In this document: one piece after another, positions 46,484 through 54,850 of the stretch
Layout of the letters: each line of letters opens with the position of its first letter
Position numbering within the stretch: position 1 is the first letter of the stretch
Source: Pseudomonas sp. CFII64
Lineage (GTDB): Bacteria; Pseudomonadota; Gammaproteobacteria; Pseudomonadales; Pseudomonadaceae
Assembly (NCBI RefSeq): GCF_000416235.1
Contig: NZ_ATLO01000010.1
Location: 248,001 to 312,000 of the forward strand
Direction: 5' to 3'
Length of the DNA stretch: 64,000 nucleotides
The notes under the pieces: model-generated
Database searches by the model: none
What the model was told of the DNA's origin: nothing
What the model saw: the letters and a program-made list of their open reading frames with translations, nothing else
Program-made: the position numbers and the translations under genes

Positions 46484-47214
46484 GTCATTGGCTGGAATTG
46501 TTCGTTCACTGGACGGCGGGCTTTGGCCTCAACTACAGCTTTCTTCTGGATGCCTATCAACGTGGCTCCATGGTCGACGGCGCGCTGACCAGCATTTTGC
46601 TGTGCGCCTTCACCATCGTCGGCAGCCTGTTGGTCGGCGTCGCGCTGGCGGCGATGTTGACCTCGGGCAAGGGCTATCTGGCGACGCCGGCGCGGGTATT
46701 CATTGAAGTCACCCGCAACACGCCGACGCTGGTGCAGCTGTACTGCGCGTTTCTGGTGCTGAACATGCTGTTGACCCAGGCGGTAGGCGCGGCCAATCCG
46801 CTGACGCCGTTTGCCTGGGTGGTGATCGTGATTTCCCTGCACAAAGGCGCGTTTCACGCTGAAGCCTTGCGCGCCGGCATCGAAGCGGTGCCCGCCGTGA
46901 CCCTGGAAGCCGCCAGCTCCCTGGCGTTCAGCAGTCGCCAGTTGTTGTGGAACGTGCAGTTGCCGCTGGCCCTGCGCTTTGCGCTGCCGTCGCTGATCAA
47001 CAATCTGATCGACCTGGTGAAAATGACCGCCGTTGCCTCGGCCATCGCTGTGGGCGACATCACTTACGCAGCGATCATGATCTGGACCCAGAGCGATAAC
47101 GTGCTGGAACTGATGATTCTGATTCTCTCGTTCTTCGGCTTGCTGAGCTTTGTCGTCAATTGTGTTGGCCGCGCCCTTGAAGCGCGCCTGAGGATGCCCG
47201 GTTATGGCCATTGA
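46480..47214 (+). CDS. Amino-acid ABC transporter permease (first)
   Basis: The 244-aa HisM/GlnP-type permease has about five membrane segments. The cytoplasmic EAA loop is EALRAGIEAVPAVTLEAASSLAFS, which contacts the ATPase, and the early VIEVTRNTPTLVQLY is typical of the polar amino-acid class. It forms a heterodimer with the permease encoded next, which it overlaps by 11 bp. With the two SBPs and the ATPase it makes a complete importer. Confidence 0.88.
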   Translation: MSHWLELFVHWTAGFGLNYSFLLDAYQRGSMVDGALTSILLCAFTIVGSLLVGVALAAMLTSGKGYLATPARVFIEVTRNTPTLVQLYCAFLVLNMLLTQAVGAANPLTPFAWVVIVISLHKGAFHAEALRAGIEAVPAVTLEAASSLAFSSRQLLWNVQLPLALRFALPSLINNLIDLVKMTAVASAIAVGDITYAAIMIWTQSDNVLELMILILSFFGLLSFVVNCVGRALEARLRMPGYGH

Positions 47215-47992
47215 TTCATCTGCCGTTGCGCCGCTGGCCTGGCCGCGTCGCCACATGGGCAAGCTGGCCGTGTTGCTGGCCGCAGTGGCCTGGCTGATAT
47301 TCGCCGCGCCGCACAGCCCGGTTTTCCTGGCCTTGGTGCAATGGTCCCCGGCGCTGGCCAAAGGCTTCGGGCAGAACATTCTGATCAGCCTGGTGGCCAT
47401 CGGCCTGGGTTCGGTGATGGGGCTGTTGATCGGTGCCTTGGCGCTTTCGCCGACCTGGCTGCTGCGTTTGCCGGCACGCATCTGGGTGCAGATCTTCCGC
47501 AATGCGCCGTGGCTGGTGCTGATCTACTTCACGACCTATGTATTCCCGTTCGAGATTCACATTGGCAGCTCGTACGTGTCGTTCCCGGATTGGGTAAAGG
47601 TAACTATCGGCCTGGCGCTGCCCGCCAGTGCCAACGTTGCGGAAATCTTCCGTGGCGCTATCGCCTCGATCCCCAGCACGCAATGGGAGGCGGCGCGCTC
47701 GCTGGCCTTTACGCGCTGGCAGATCTTCACTTCGATCATCCTGCCACAGTGCTTCAAACGCATGTTGCCGCCGTGGATGAACCTGTACGCGGTGATCACC
47801 ATGGGCACGGCGCTGGCCTCGCTGGTGGGCGTGCATGACGTGATCGACACGGCGCAGATCGCCAGCAACACCGTCAACCAGACCGGTTTTACCGTGCTGA
47901 TCTACTTCAGCTTGCTGGCGTTGTTCTTCGCTTATTGCTACCCGATTTCCCGACTGACCCAACGCCTGGAGCGCCGTTATGCCTTCTATTGA
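47204..47992 (+). CDS. Amino-acid ABC transporter permease (second)
   Basis: This 262-aa HisM/GlnP-type permease has an N-terminal membrane helix (LAVLLAAVAWLIFAA) before the standard five-helix core. IWVQIFRNAPWLVLIYF and the EAA loop EIFRGAIASIPSTQWEAARSLAFT are present. It pairs with the permease just upstream, overlapping it by 11 bp, and its 3' end overlaps the ATPase gene by 14 bp. Confidence 0.88.
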   Translation: MAIDSSAVAPLAWPRRHMGKLAVLLAAVAWLIFAAPHSPVFLALVQWSPALAKGFGQNILISLVAIGLGSVMGLLIGALALSPTWLLRLPARIWVQIFRNAPWLVLIYFTTYVFPFEIHIGSSYVSFPDWVKVTIGLALPASANVAEIFRGAIASIPSTQWEAARSLAFTRWQIFTSIILPQCFKRMLPPWMNLYAVITMGTALASLVGVHDVIDTAQIASNTVNQTGFTVLIYFSLLALFFAYCYPISRLTQRLERRYAFY

Positions 47993-48815
47993 AACCGCTT
48001 CGCAGCCCTTGGTCAGCCTGCGTGACCTGCATTTGTCGTTCGGCAGCAATCATGTGCTCAAAGGCATCGACCTTGATGTGCAGCGCGGCCAGGCGGTGTC
48101 GATCATCGGCCCGTCCGGCTCGGGTAAATCAACGATCCTGCGCTGCATCACCGGGCTGTTGCCAACCCAGCGCGGCACGATTCGCGTTGGCGACACCGAA
48201 GTGGACAAGCTGGCCAACGAAGCGCAGCGCATCGAACTGCGCAAACGCGTGGGTTTTGTGTTTCAGCAATACAACCTGTTTCCGCATCTGTCGGTGCTGG
48301 AAAACCTGGTGATCGCGCCCCGCAAGGTGCTGGGCCGTAATCGCGCCGACGCCGAGCAGGAAGCCCGCGCACTGCTGGCCAAGGTTCGCATGGAACACAA
48401 GGCCGACGCGTATCCGGGGCAACTGTCCGGCGGACAGCAACAGCGGGTGGCAATCGCCCGTGCTTTGGCCATGCGTCCGCAACTGATCCTGTTCGATGAG
48501 GTGACCTCGGCACTGGACCCGGAAACCGTTGGTGAAGTGCTGACGGTGATTCGCGAGCTGACCGAAGAGGGCATGACCTGCGTGCTGGTCACCCACGAAA
48601 TGCGTTTTGCCGAGGAAATCAGCGACGTGGTGTATTTCACCGAAAACGGCCTGATTGTCGAACATGGCAGTGCCGAGCAGATTTTCCAGCACCCGACCAG
48701 TGAACGAACTCACGAATTCCTGCGCCATGCCCTGGGCGATGCCGGACGGCGTCCGGTGCCCAAGGGTGATCCGTTTTTGCTGAGCAATATCAGCCGATAC
48801 AGCTTGTCCGTTTGA
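47979..48815 (+). CDS. Amino-acid ABC transporter ATPase
   Basis: This 278-aa protein has Walker A GPSGSGKST, signature LSGGQQQRVAIARAL, Walker B LILFDEVTSALDPE and the switch histidine in LVTHEM, typical of the GlnQ/HisP class. It energises the importer made by the preceding permeases and the two SBPs. It has about 25 residues beyond the usual end (GRRPVPKGDPFLLSNIS). An 85-bp gap to the dioxygenase gene has no convincing terminator. Confidence 0.9.
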   Translation: MPSIETASQPLVSLRDLHLSFGSNHVLKGIDLDVQRGQAVSIIGPSGSGKSTILRCITGLLPTQRGTIRVGDTEVDKLANEAQRIELRKRVGFVFQQYNLFPHLSVLENLVIAPRKVLGRNRADAEQEARALLAKVRMEHKADAYPGQLSGGQQQRVAIARALAMRPQLILFDEVTSALDPETVGEVLTVIRELTEEGMTCVLVTHEMRFAEEISDVVYFTENGLIVEHGSAEQIFQHPTSERTHEFLRHALGDAGRRPVPKGDPFLLSNISRYSLSV

Positions 48816-48900
48816 ATGACCAGAAGACCTGCGAAGCAGGCGTTACCTGCGTGCAGTTTTATAAAAAACCGACTGCAATGACCTCCCAGGAGTATTTTTC

Positions 48901-49497
48901 ATGACTACCGAAAACCGTGCCCAAGCCATCGAGACGCTTCTCGAACAAGTCCGTGTCATCAACCAGCGCGGCGTAGACCGTGCGGCGCTGCAAGAAATCA
49001 TCGGCCTGCTGGAGGGGCTGGCCGCGCGTCACGATCTGTTCAATTTCGACGCGTTCCCGTCGCCGGTGCCGGGCGAGGGCGACACTGCCTTTCGCTACCG
49101 CCTGAACGATGATGGCGAGACGCCGACGCTGTACATGAACTCGCTGCTGCCGGGCAAGAAAACCCTGCCGCACAATCACGAAACCTGGGCGGTGATCGTT
49201 GCCGTGCAGGGCCAGGAAATCAATTACGTGTGGGCGCGTAGCGACGACGGCAGCGATCCGCAGTACGCCAGACTGGTGCTGGACAAGGAAGTGGTGGTTC
49301 AGCCGGGGACGCCAATCGGTTTCCTGGGTGATGATCTGCACGGCATCCTCGTTGAAGGCGAAACACCGACATTGCACTTCCATTTGTACGGTCGTCCGCT
49401 GGAATCGTTGAATGGTCGTTATGGCGTCAACGAAGAAGGTCGCGTGCTCAATTACAACGCCTCGCAAATGGCCCCTTCGATCAAGGCCTATGCATGA
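48901..49497 (+). CDS. Cupin thiol dioxygenase (cysteine dioxygenase family)
   Basis: This 198-aa cupin has iron-binding histidines in LPHNHETWAVIVAVQGQE and DLHGILVEG, matching type I cysteine dioxygenases and bacterial 3-mercaptopropionate dioxygenases. It oxidises a thiol to a sulfinate using O2 and Fe(II). Which thiol cannot be settled; in this operon it points to sulfur amino-acid breakdown. AGGAG lies about 9 nt before the ATG. It is coupled by ATGA to the GST gene. Confidence 0.86.
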   Translation: MTTENRAQAIETLLEQVRVINQRGVDRAALQEIIGLLEGLAARHDLFNFDAFPSPVPGEGDTAFRYRLNDDGETPTLYMNSLLPGKKTLPHNHETWAVIVAVQGQEINYVWARSDDGSDPQYARLVLDKEVVVQPGTPIGFLGDDLHGILVEGETPTLHFHLYGRPLESLNGRYGVNEEGRVLNYNASQMAPSIKAYA

Positions 49498-50150
49498 TCG
49501 ACTTTTATTACTGGCCCACCGGTAATGGCCTGAAAGTCGCCATCCTGCTCGAAGAACTCGGGCAGGAGTACCGCACGCTGCCAATCAACATTCGCATCGG
49601 CGAGCAGAAGCAGGACAGCTTCCAGCGCCTGAGCGCCAATGGGCGCATTCCGGCGATTGTCGATCATGAACCGGATGTCGGTAATGCACCGCTGAGCCTG
49701 TTCGAGTCCGGCGCGATCCTCAATTACCTGGCCAGCAAGGCCGGGCGCTTTGTGCCTGCCGCTGACAGCGTTGAACGCCAGCGGGTGCAGGAATGGCTGT
49801 TCTGGCAGGTCGGGCATATCACGCCGTATCTGAGCCAGTTGCAGCTGTTCAAGGAAAAGGCCCCCGAGCCGATTCCGTTTGCCCTGGACCTGCTCAACGC
49901 CGAAGCGACGCGCCTGTATGGCGTGCTGGAAAAACGTCTTGGCGAGGTGCCGTTTGTGGCGGGGGAATACTCCATCGCCGATATGGCGATTTTCCCGTGG
50001 ATTCAGCCGCTGCGTCAGGGCCAGGATCTGGCTCGCTATCCCCATATCGACGCCTGGCGCGAACGCATCAAGACCCGTTCGGCTGTGCAGCGTGCGTATG
50101 CCAAGGGTCGTGAAGTGGCGGCGGCGGAGCGGTCGTTGGTCTTGCAGTAA
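49494..50150 (+). CDS. Glutathione S-transferase, YghU/nu-class-like
   Basis: The 218-aa GST has an N-terminal thioredoxin-like domain (MIDFYYWPTGNGLKVAILLEELG, SANGRIPAIVDHEP, and the glutathione-site LFESGAILNYLA). A helical C-terminal domain carries VAGEYSIADMAIFPWI. The nu-class resembles disulfide reductases acting on glutathione-bound organic disulfides. This suits an operon handling thiols or persulfides, but no specific reaction is shown. It overlaps the dioxygenase by 4 nt. Confidence 0.86.
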   Translation: MIDFYYWPTGNGLKVAILLEELGQEYRTLPINIRIGEQKQDSFQRLSANGRIPAIVDHEPDVGNAPLSLFESGAILNYLASKAGRFVPAADSVERQRVQEWLFWQVGHITPYLSQLQLFKEKAPEPIPFALDLLNAEATRLYGVLEKRLGEVPFVAGEYSIADMAIFPWIQPLRQGQDLARYPHIDAWRERIKTRSAVQRAYAKGREVAAAERSLVLQ

Positions 50151-50158
50151 AGCTGCCC

Positions 50159-50187
50159 GTTGGAGCGAGCAAGCTCGCTCCCACAGG
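50159..50187. repeat. Single REP-type element after the GST gene
   Basis: GTTGGAGCGAGCAAGCTCGCTCCCAC forms one tight hairpin of the GGAGCGAGC-AA-GCTCGCTCC family. It sits in the 78-bp gap between the GST gene and the rhodanese-PLP gene and may end or stabilise transcripts. Confidence 0.75.
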
Positions 50188-50228
50188 TTCTATTTCTGAG
50201 CAGTATTCATAACAAACCAGAGAACCCC

Positions 50229-52994
50229 ATGAGCCAAATCATCACCCCGGCGCAGCTTCAGCACTGGCTGTTCGATGGGCAGGAAATCGCTCTGTTCGAC
50301 GTACGCGAGCACGGTCAGTACGGCGAGGCGCACCTGTTTCACGGGCAGAACCTGCCGTACAGCCGACTGGAACTGGAAGTGCCGCGCCTGGCGCCCAATC
50401 CTGTCGTGCGTCTGGTGATCTACGATCAGGACGGCACGGAGTTGGCGGCGCGGGCCGCGGCGCGTCTTGAAGCCCTGGGCTACACGCAGGTGCACATTCT
50501 GCAAGGCGGCGCCGAGGGTTGGCAAGCGGCCGGCTTGCAGTTGTTCGCCGGGGTGCATGTGCCGTCCAAGGCGTTTGGCGAGCTGGTGGAAGAGGCCAGC
50601 CACACGCCGCACATCAGCGCTGGCGAACTGGCCGACTGGCAGGCGCGCGGCGAGCCGCTGTTGTTGCTGGATGGCCGGCCGTTCGATGAATACCGCAAGA
50701 TGACCATTCCCGGCTCGATCTGCTGTCCTAACGGCGAACTCGGTTACCGCTTGCCGGAGCTGCTGCAGGACGAAACCACGCCCATCGTCGTCAACTGCGC
50801 CGGTCGCACCCGCAGCATCATCGGCGCGCAGACCTTGATCGATCTGGGCGTGAAAAATCCGGTTTATGCTCTGGAAAACGGTACCCAAGGCTGGTTTCTC
50901 GCTGACTTGCAACTGGAACACGGCAGCAGTCGTCGTTATCCGGACGCGGTATCGCCGCTCGCGCTGGACAAACAACGCAACGCTGCGCAAGCGTTGGCTC
51001 GCCGCGCTGGGGTCAGCACGGTGAGTGCCGAGGCGGCAGCGAGCTGGGCCGCCGATGCGCAGCGCAGTCTGTTTCTGTGTGACGTGCGCACTGCCGAGGA
51101 ATTCGCCGCTGGCACGTTGCGCGGTGCGCAACATACGCCTGGCGGGCAGTTGATTCAGTCCACCGATTTGTATGTCGGCGTGCGTCATGCGCGCCTGGTG
51201 CTGGTGGACAGCGACGGCATTCGTGCGCCGATTGTTGCCAGTTGGCTACGCCAGTTGGGCCACGATGCTTATGTGCTGGAAGGCGGAATTGATTCGGGCT
51301 TTGCCCTGGATGCAGCGCATCTGGTTTCCGGGCCGTCGTTGCCGATCATCAGCGCACACGAGTTGCGCGATGCGCTGAAAGACGCCGCCGTGGCTGTGAT
51401 CGATCTGCGCCCGAGCATGAGCTTTCGCAAGGGCCACATTCAGGGCTCGCGCTGGTCGATTCGGCCGTTGCTCGCCGCCGCAGTTGCCGACGAGCACAGA
51501 CCGTTGGTATTGGTCGCTGACAGCCCGGAAGTCGCCCGTCTGGCCGCGCTGGAACTGCCTGACGCTCAACGTGTTCATGTGCGGTTGCTGGACGGCGGAT
51601 TGCAGGCCTGGCAGAGCGCGGGTCTGGCGGTAGTCGAAGATGCCGCCGCGCTACCGGATGAGCACTGCATCGACTTTCTGTTTTTCACCCATGACCGCCA
51701 CTCTGGCAACAAGGATGCGGCCCGGCAGTATCTGGCGTGGGAAATCGGCTTGTTGGCGCAGATGACCGACACGGAAATTGCCAGCCTCAAACCGCTCAAT
51801 GCAAAAAAGCCTGAGCGCTCGCCGACAGATCCTTGGGTGCGGACCCGGCTGATTCACGCCGCGCGTACTGAAAAGGGCAGCGGCGGGCGCGGGGTAAATG
51901 TGCCGGTCACGCGCTTGAGCACGGTGCTGTTCGACAGCCTCGGGCAGATGCGCGACGCGCGCAAACGCCGGGACAGCGAGCGCGTATTGAGTTATGGCGC
52001 CCGTGGCAATCCAACTGCATTCGCCTTGGAGGATCTGGTCAGCGAGCTGGAAGGCGGTCACCGCACCAAGCTGTTCGCCACCGGCCTGGCCGCCGTGGCG
52101 CAGACCTTTCTGGCGTATCTGCGGCCCGGCGATCATGTGCTGATTACCGATGCGGTGTACGGCCCGGTTCGGCGCCTGACCACGGACTTTCTGCAACCAT
52201 TCGGCATCGAGGTGGAGTATTTCGCCGCCGATGGGCGAGGCATCGAAGGCCAACTGCGCGGCAATACCAAAATGGTCTACGCCGAAGTGCCGGGTTCGCT
52301 GCTGTATGAACTGTGCGATCTGCCGGCGATTGCTGCGTTGTGCAAACCACGGGGCATTCTGCTCGCCGTAGACAACACCTGGGGTTCTGGTTACCTGTAC
52401 CGGCCGCTGACCCTTGGCGCGGACATTTCGATCATGGCGCTGACCAAATATGTGTGTGGCCACAGTGATGTGGTCATGGGCAGCGTTTGCACCACGCAAG
52501 CGGTCTGGTCGGCATTGGCGCGCATGAGCGACAGTTTCGGCAATACCGTCAGCCCGGACGATGCGTATCTGGTGCTGCGCGGCGCACGAACCCTGGCCGC
52601 ACGCATGGAAGTGCATGAGCGCCAGGCGCTGGAAATCGCCCAGTGGCTGCAAGCCCGGCCGCAGGTCAAGCGGGTGTTCCATCCGGCCTTGAACGATCAC
52701 CCGGATCACGCGTTGTTCAAGCGCGATTTCAGCGGCAGCAACGGCTTGTTGTCCTTCGAACTGGCGGATGCCGAGCCTGCGCAACTGGAGCGTTTTATCG
52801 GTGCTCTGGAGCTGTTTGGCCTGGGCGCTTCATGGGGCGGTTACGAAAGCCTGATCACTGTGGCGGATGTCAGTGATCGCAACAATGTGGCCGACAAGGC
52901 CCTGAATCCGCTGTTGCGCCTCCATATCGGGCTGGAAGATGTGGCTGCGTTGCAAGAGGACTTGAGCCGAGGTTTCGCCGCGCTAAAAGGGTGA
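50229..52994 (+). CDS. Four rhodanese modules fused to a Cys/Met-metabolism PLP enzyme
   Basis: This 921-aa protein has rhodanese-like modules at about 1-105, 130-235, 270-365 and 375-475. Only the second has a catalytic cysteine (C190 in VNCAGRTRS); at the equivalent sites the others have Asp (about 66, 327, 431). Residues 535-921 are a cystathionine beta-lyase/gamma-synthase-type PLP domain, with RGVNVPVTRLSTVLF, LSYGARGNPT, YGP and the Schiff-base lysine K740 in LTKYVCGHSD. The PLP domain probably releases a thiol or persulfide that C190 can accept, linking C-S cleavage to sulfur transfer. ATG 50229 was chosen over an open frame to 50160. Confidence 0.88.
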   Translation: MSQIITPAQLQHWLFDGQEIALFDVREHGQYGEAHLFHGQNLPYSRLELEVPRLAPNPVVRLVIYDQDGTELAARAAARLEALGYTQVHILQGGAEGWQAAGLQLFAGVHVPSKAFGELVEEASHTPHISAGELADWQARGEPLLLLDGRPFDEYRKMTIPGSICCPNGELGYRLPELLQDETTPIVVNCAGRTRSIIGAQTLIDLGVKNPVYALENGTQGWFLADLQLEHGSSRRYPDAVSPLALDKQRNAAQALARRAGVSTVSAEAAASWAADAQRSLFLCDVRTAEEFAAGTLRGAQHTPGGQLIQSTDLYVGVRHARLVLVDSDGIRAPIVASWLRQLGHDAYVLEGGIDSGFALDAAHLVSGPSLPIISAHELRDALKDAAVAVIDLRPSMSFRKGHIQGSRWSIRPLLAAAVADEHRPLVLVADSPEVARLAALELPDAQRVHVRLLDGGLQAWQSAGLAVVEDAAALPDEHCIDFLFFTHDRHSGNKDAARQYLAWEIGLLAQMTDTEIASLKPLNAKKPERSPTDPWVRTRLIHAARTEKGSGGRGVNVPVTRLSTVLFDSLGQMRDARKRRDSERVLSYGARGNPTAFALEDLVSELEGGHRTKLFATGLAAVAQTFLAYLRPGDHVLITDAVYGPVRRLTTDFLQPFGIEVEYFAADGRGIEGQLRGNTKMVYAEVPGSLLYELCDLPAIAALCKPRGILLAVDNTWGSGYLYRPLTLGADISIMALTKYVCGHSDVVMGSVCTTQAVWSALARMSDSFGNTVSPDDAYLVLRGARTLAARMEVHERQALEIAQWLQARPQVKRVFHPALNDHPDHALFKRDFSGSNGLLSFELADAEPAQLERFIGALELFGLGASWGGYESLITVADVSDRNNVADKALNPLLRLHIGLEDVAALQEDLSRGFAALKG

Positions 52995-53007
52995 TGACAG
53001 GAGTAAA

Positions 53008-53022
53008 TGTTATTTTATAACA
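53008..53022. promoter_or_regulatory. Zur box before the zinc importer operon
   Basis: TGTTATTTTATAACA differs by one base from the Pseudomonas Zur core TGTTATA-N-TATAACA, and flanking AA/TT extend the dyad. It lies 53 bp before the small membrane gene. With zinc, Zur would repress the operon. Confidence 0.75.
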
Positions 53023-53075
53023 CTTACAATTTGAGCTATGTAATACTGTAACAAATCGTTGCTGGTTACTCGCTC

Positions 53076-53207
53076 ATGAAAGCTCCCCGTGTCCCCTCTA
53101 TCTCTGGTTCAGTGCTGGCCCAACCCGCCTGGAAGCGGATAGCTCTGGCGCTGGCAATGCTGGTGCTGCTCTGGCTGGCCATCGTTTGGGCGGTGGCCAT
53201 TCCATGA
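53076..53207 (+). CDS. 43-aa single-helix membrane protein leading the zinc importer operon
   Basis: An ATG at 53076 opens a 43-codon frame starting MKAPRVPSISGSVLAQPAWK, followed by one hydrophobic helix (IALALAMLVLLWLAIVWAVAIP), and ends in a TGA that overlaps the ATPase start codon (ATGA). The overlap, the Zur box upstream and the TM-like composition support a real gene. It may assist assembly or regulation of the transporter, or act as a leader peptide coupling translation. No ribosome site is obvious. Confidence 0.6.
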   Translation: MKAPRVPSISGSVLAQPAWKRIALALAMLVLLWLAIVWAVAIP

Positions 53208-53968
53208 GCGCCGCCATTGCCTTGAACGACCTGACCGTCGCCTACGAACGCCGTCCCGCTGTGCATCACATCAGCGGGCGTTTCGAGGCCGGTAGCCTGA
53301 CGGCCATTGTCGGCCCCAATGGCGCTGGCAAATCGACCCTGATCAAAGCCATCGCCGGAACCATGAAACCGGCTGCGGGCCATGTGGATCGAGGCCATCT
53401 GGCGGCGAAAACCCTGGGCTATCTGCCTCAGGCCGCGGAGATTGACCGCAGCTTCCCCTTGAGTGTCGCCGATACCGTGGCCATGGGCGCCTGGCACAGC
53501 ATCGGCCCGTTTCGTGGCTTGAGTCGGGATCTGGCTCGACGCACCCAGGCCTCATTACAGGCCGTGGGGCTGGACGGTTTTGAAGCGCGCAGCATTGGTT
53601 CGTTGTCGGCGGGGCAATTCCAGCGGGTGTTGTTCGCCCGCTTGCTGTTGCAGGACGCCTCGGTGATTTTGCTCGACGAGCCGTTCAACGCCATCGACGC
53701 CCGTACCACGCGGGATCTGCTGGAGCTGGTGCGCGTCTGGCATGGCCAGGGGCGTACGGTGATTGCCGTGCTGCACGACATCGACCAGGTTCGCCAGCAC
53801 TTTCCGCAGACTCTGTTGATGGCTAGGGAAGCGATTGCTTGGGGCGCCACCGCTGATGTGTTGAGCGTTGTGAACCTGCGCAAGGCGCGCAACATGGCCG
53901 AGTTCTGGAGTGCCGACGCCGAGCTGTGCGTGCTGGATGCTGAAGACGAGCAGGAGCGCCGGGCATGA
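53204..53968 (+). CDS. Zinc/manganese-type ABC transporter ATPase
   Basis: The 254-aa ZnuC/TroB-type ATPase has Walker A GPNGAGKST, signature LSAGQFQRVLFARLL, Walker B VILLDEPFNAID and a switch histidine in LHDIDQV. It couples ATP hydrolysis to metal import through the permease encoded next, which it overlaps by ATGA. The start was set at ATG 53204, overlapping the small membrane gene; the frame is open 18 nt upstream. Zinc as substrate follows from the Zur box and the SBP ligands. Confidence 0.88.
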   Translation: MSAAIALNDLTVAYERRPAVHHISGRFEAGSLTAIVGPNGAGKSTLIKAIAGTMKPAAGHVDRGHLAAKTLGYLPQAAEIDRSFPLSVADTVAMGAWHSIGPFRGLSRDLARRTQASLQAVGLDGFEARSIGSLSAGQFQRVLFARLLLQDASVILLDEPFNAIDARTTRDLLELVRVWHGQGRTVIAVLHDIDQVRQHFPQTLLMAREAIAWGATADVLSVVNLRKARNMAEFWSADAELCVLDAEDEQERRA

Positions 53969-54834
53969 TCCTGTATTCAATGCTGGTCGAACCCTTCGTC
54001 GAATTCGGCTTCATGCGCCGAGCCCTGGTCGCCTGTCTGGCATTGGGTATCGGTTCCGGCCCGGTGGGCGTGTTGCTGATGCTGCGGCGCATGAGTCTGG
54101 TGGGCGACGCCATGAGTCATGCAGTGCTGCCGGGTGCGGCGCTGGGCTTTCTGTTTTTCGGTTTGTCGTTGCCCGCGATGGGCATTGGCGGGTTGATCGC
54201 CGGTCTGGCCGTGGCACTGCTGTCCGGGCTGGTCAGTCGGCTGACCAGCCTGCGTGAAGACGCCAGTTTCGCCAGTTTCTATCTCACGTCACTGGCCGCC
54301 GGGGTGATGATCGTTTCGCTGCATGGCTCCAACGTCGATCTGCTGCATGTGCTGTTCGGCACCATTCTCGCCATCGACGCCGACGCGATTTATATGGTTG
54401 GCGGCATCGCTTCCTTCACTGTGTTGCTGCTGGCGCTGATCTATCGGCCATTGGTGCTGGAGTGTTTCGATCCCGGTTTTCTGCGCGCGGTGGGTGGGCG
54501 AGGTTCGCTGTATCACGTGCTGTTTCTGTTGCTGGTGGTGCTCAATCTGGTGGCGGGCTTCCAGGCGCTGGGCACGCTGATGGCGGTCGGCATGATGATG
54601 CTGCCAGCCACGGCGGCGCGTTTCTGGGCCACTTCTCTGAGTGCGCTGGTGTTGATTTCAACGTTGGTCGCGACGCTCTCAGGCTTGATCGGCTTGATCA
54701 TTTCTTACCATCTGGGCGTCGCTTCCGGCCCGGCGATTGTCCTGACCGCCAGCGCTTTCTACGGGTTTTCCCTGTTGTTCGGTCGCACCGGCATCCTGCG
54801 GCAACTGTTCCCCAAACCCCATCTCGCTCACTGA
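53965..54834 (+). CDS. Zinc/manganese-type ABC transporter permease
   Basis: The 289-aa ZnuB/TroC-type permease has eight or nine membrane helices. RRALVACLALGIGSGPVGVLLMLRRMSLVGDAMSHAVLPGAALGFL is the conserved N-terminal segment of the family. It forms a homodimer with the ATPase just upstream and receives metal from the SBP downstream. It overlaps the ATPase by 4 nt and is 16 bp before the SBP. Confidence 0.88.
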   Translation: MILYSMLVEPFVEFGFMRRALVACLALGIGSGPVGVLLMLRRMSLVGDAMSHAVLPGAALGFLFFGLSLPAMGIGGLIAGLAVALLSGLVSRLTSLREDASFASFYLTSLAAGVMIVSLHGSNVDLLHVLFGTILAIDADAIYMVGGIASFTVLLLALIYRPLVLECFDPGFLRAVGGRGSLYHVLFLLLVVLNLVAGFQALGTLMAVGMMMLPATAARFWATSLSALVLISTLVATLSGLIGLIISYHLGVASGPAIVLTASAFYGFSLLFGRTGILRQLFPKPHLAH

Positions 54835-54850
54835 AACCGAAGGAAATGTC

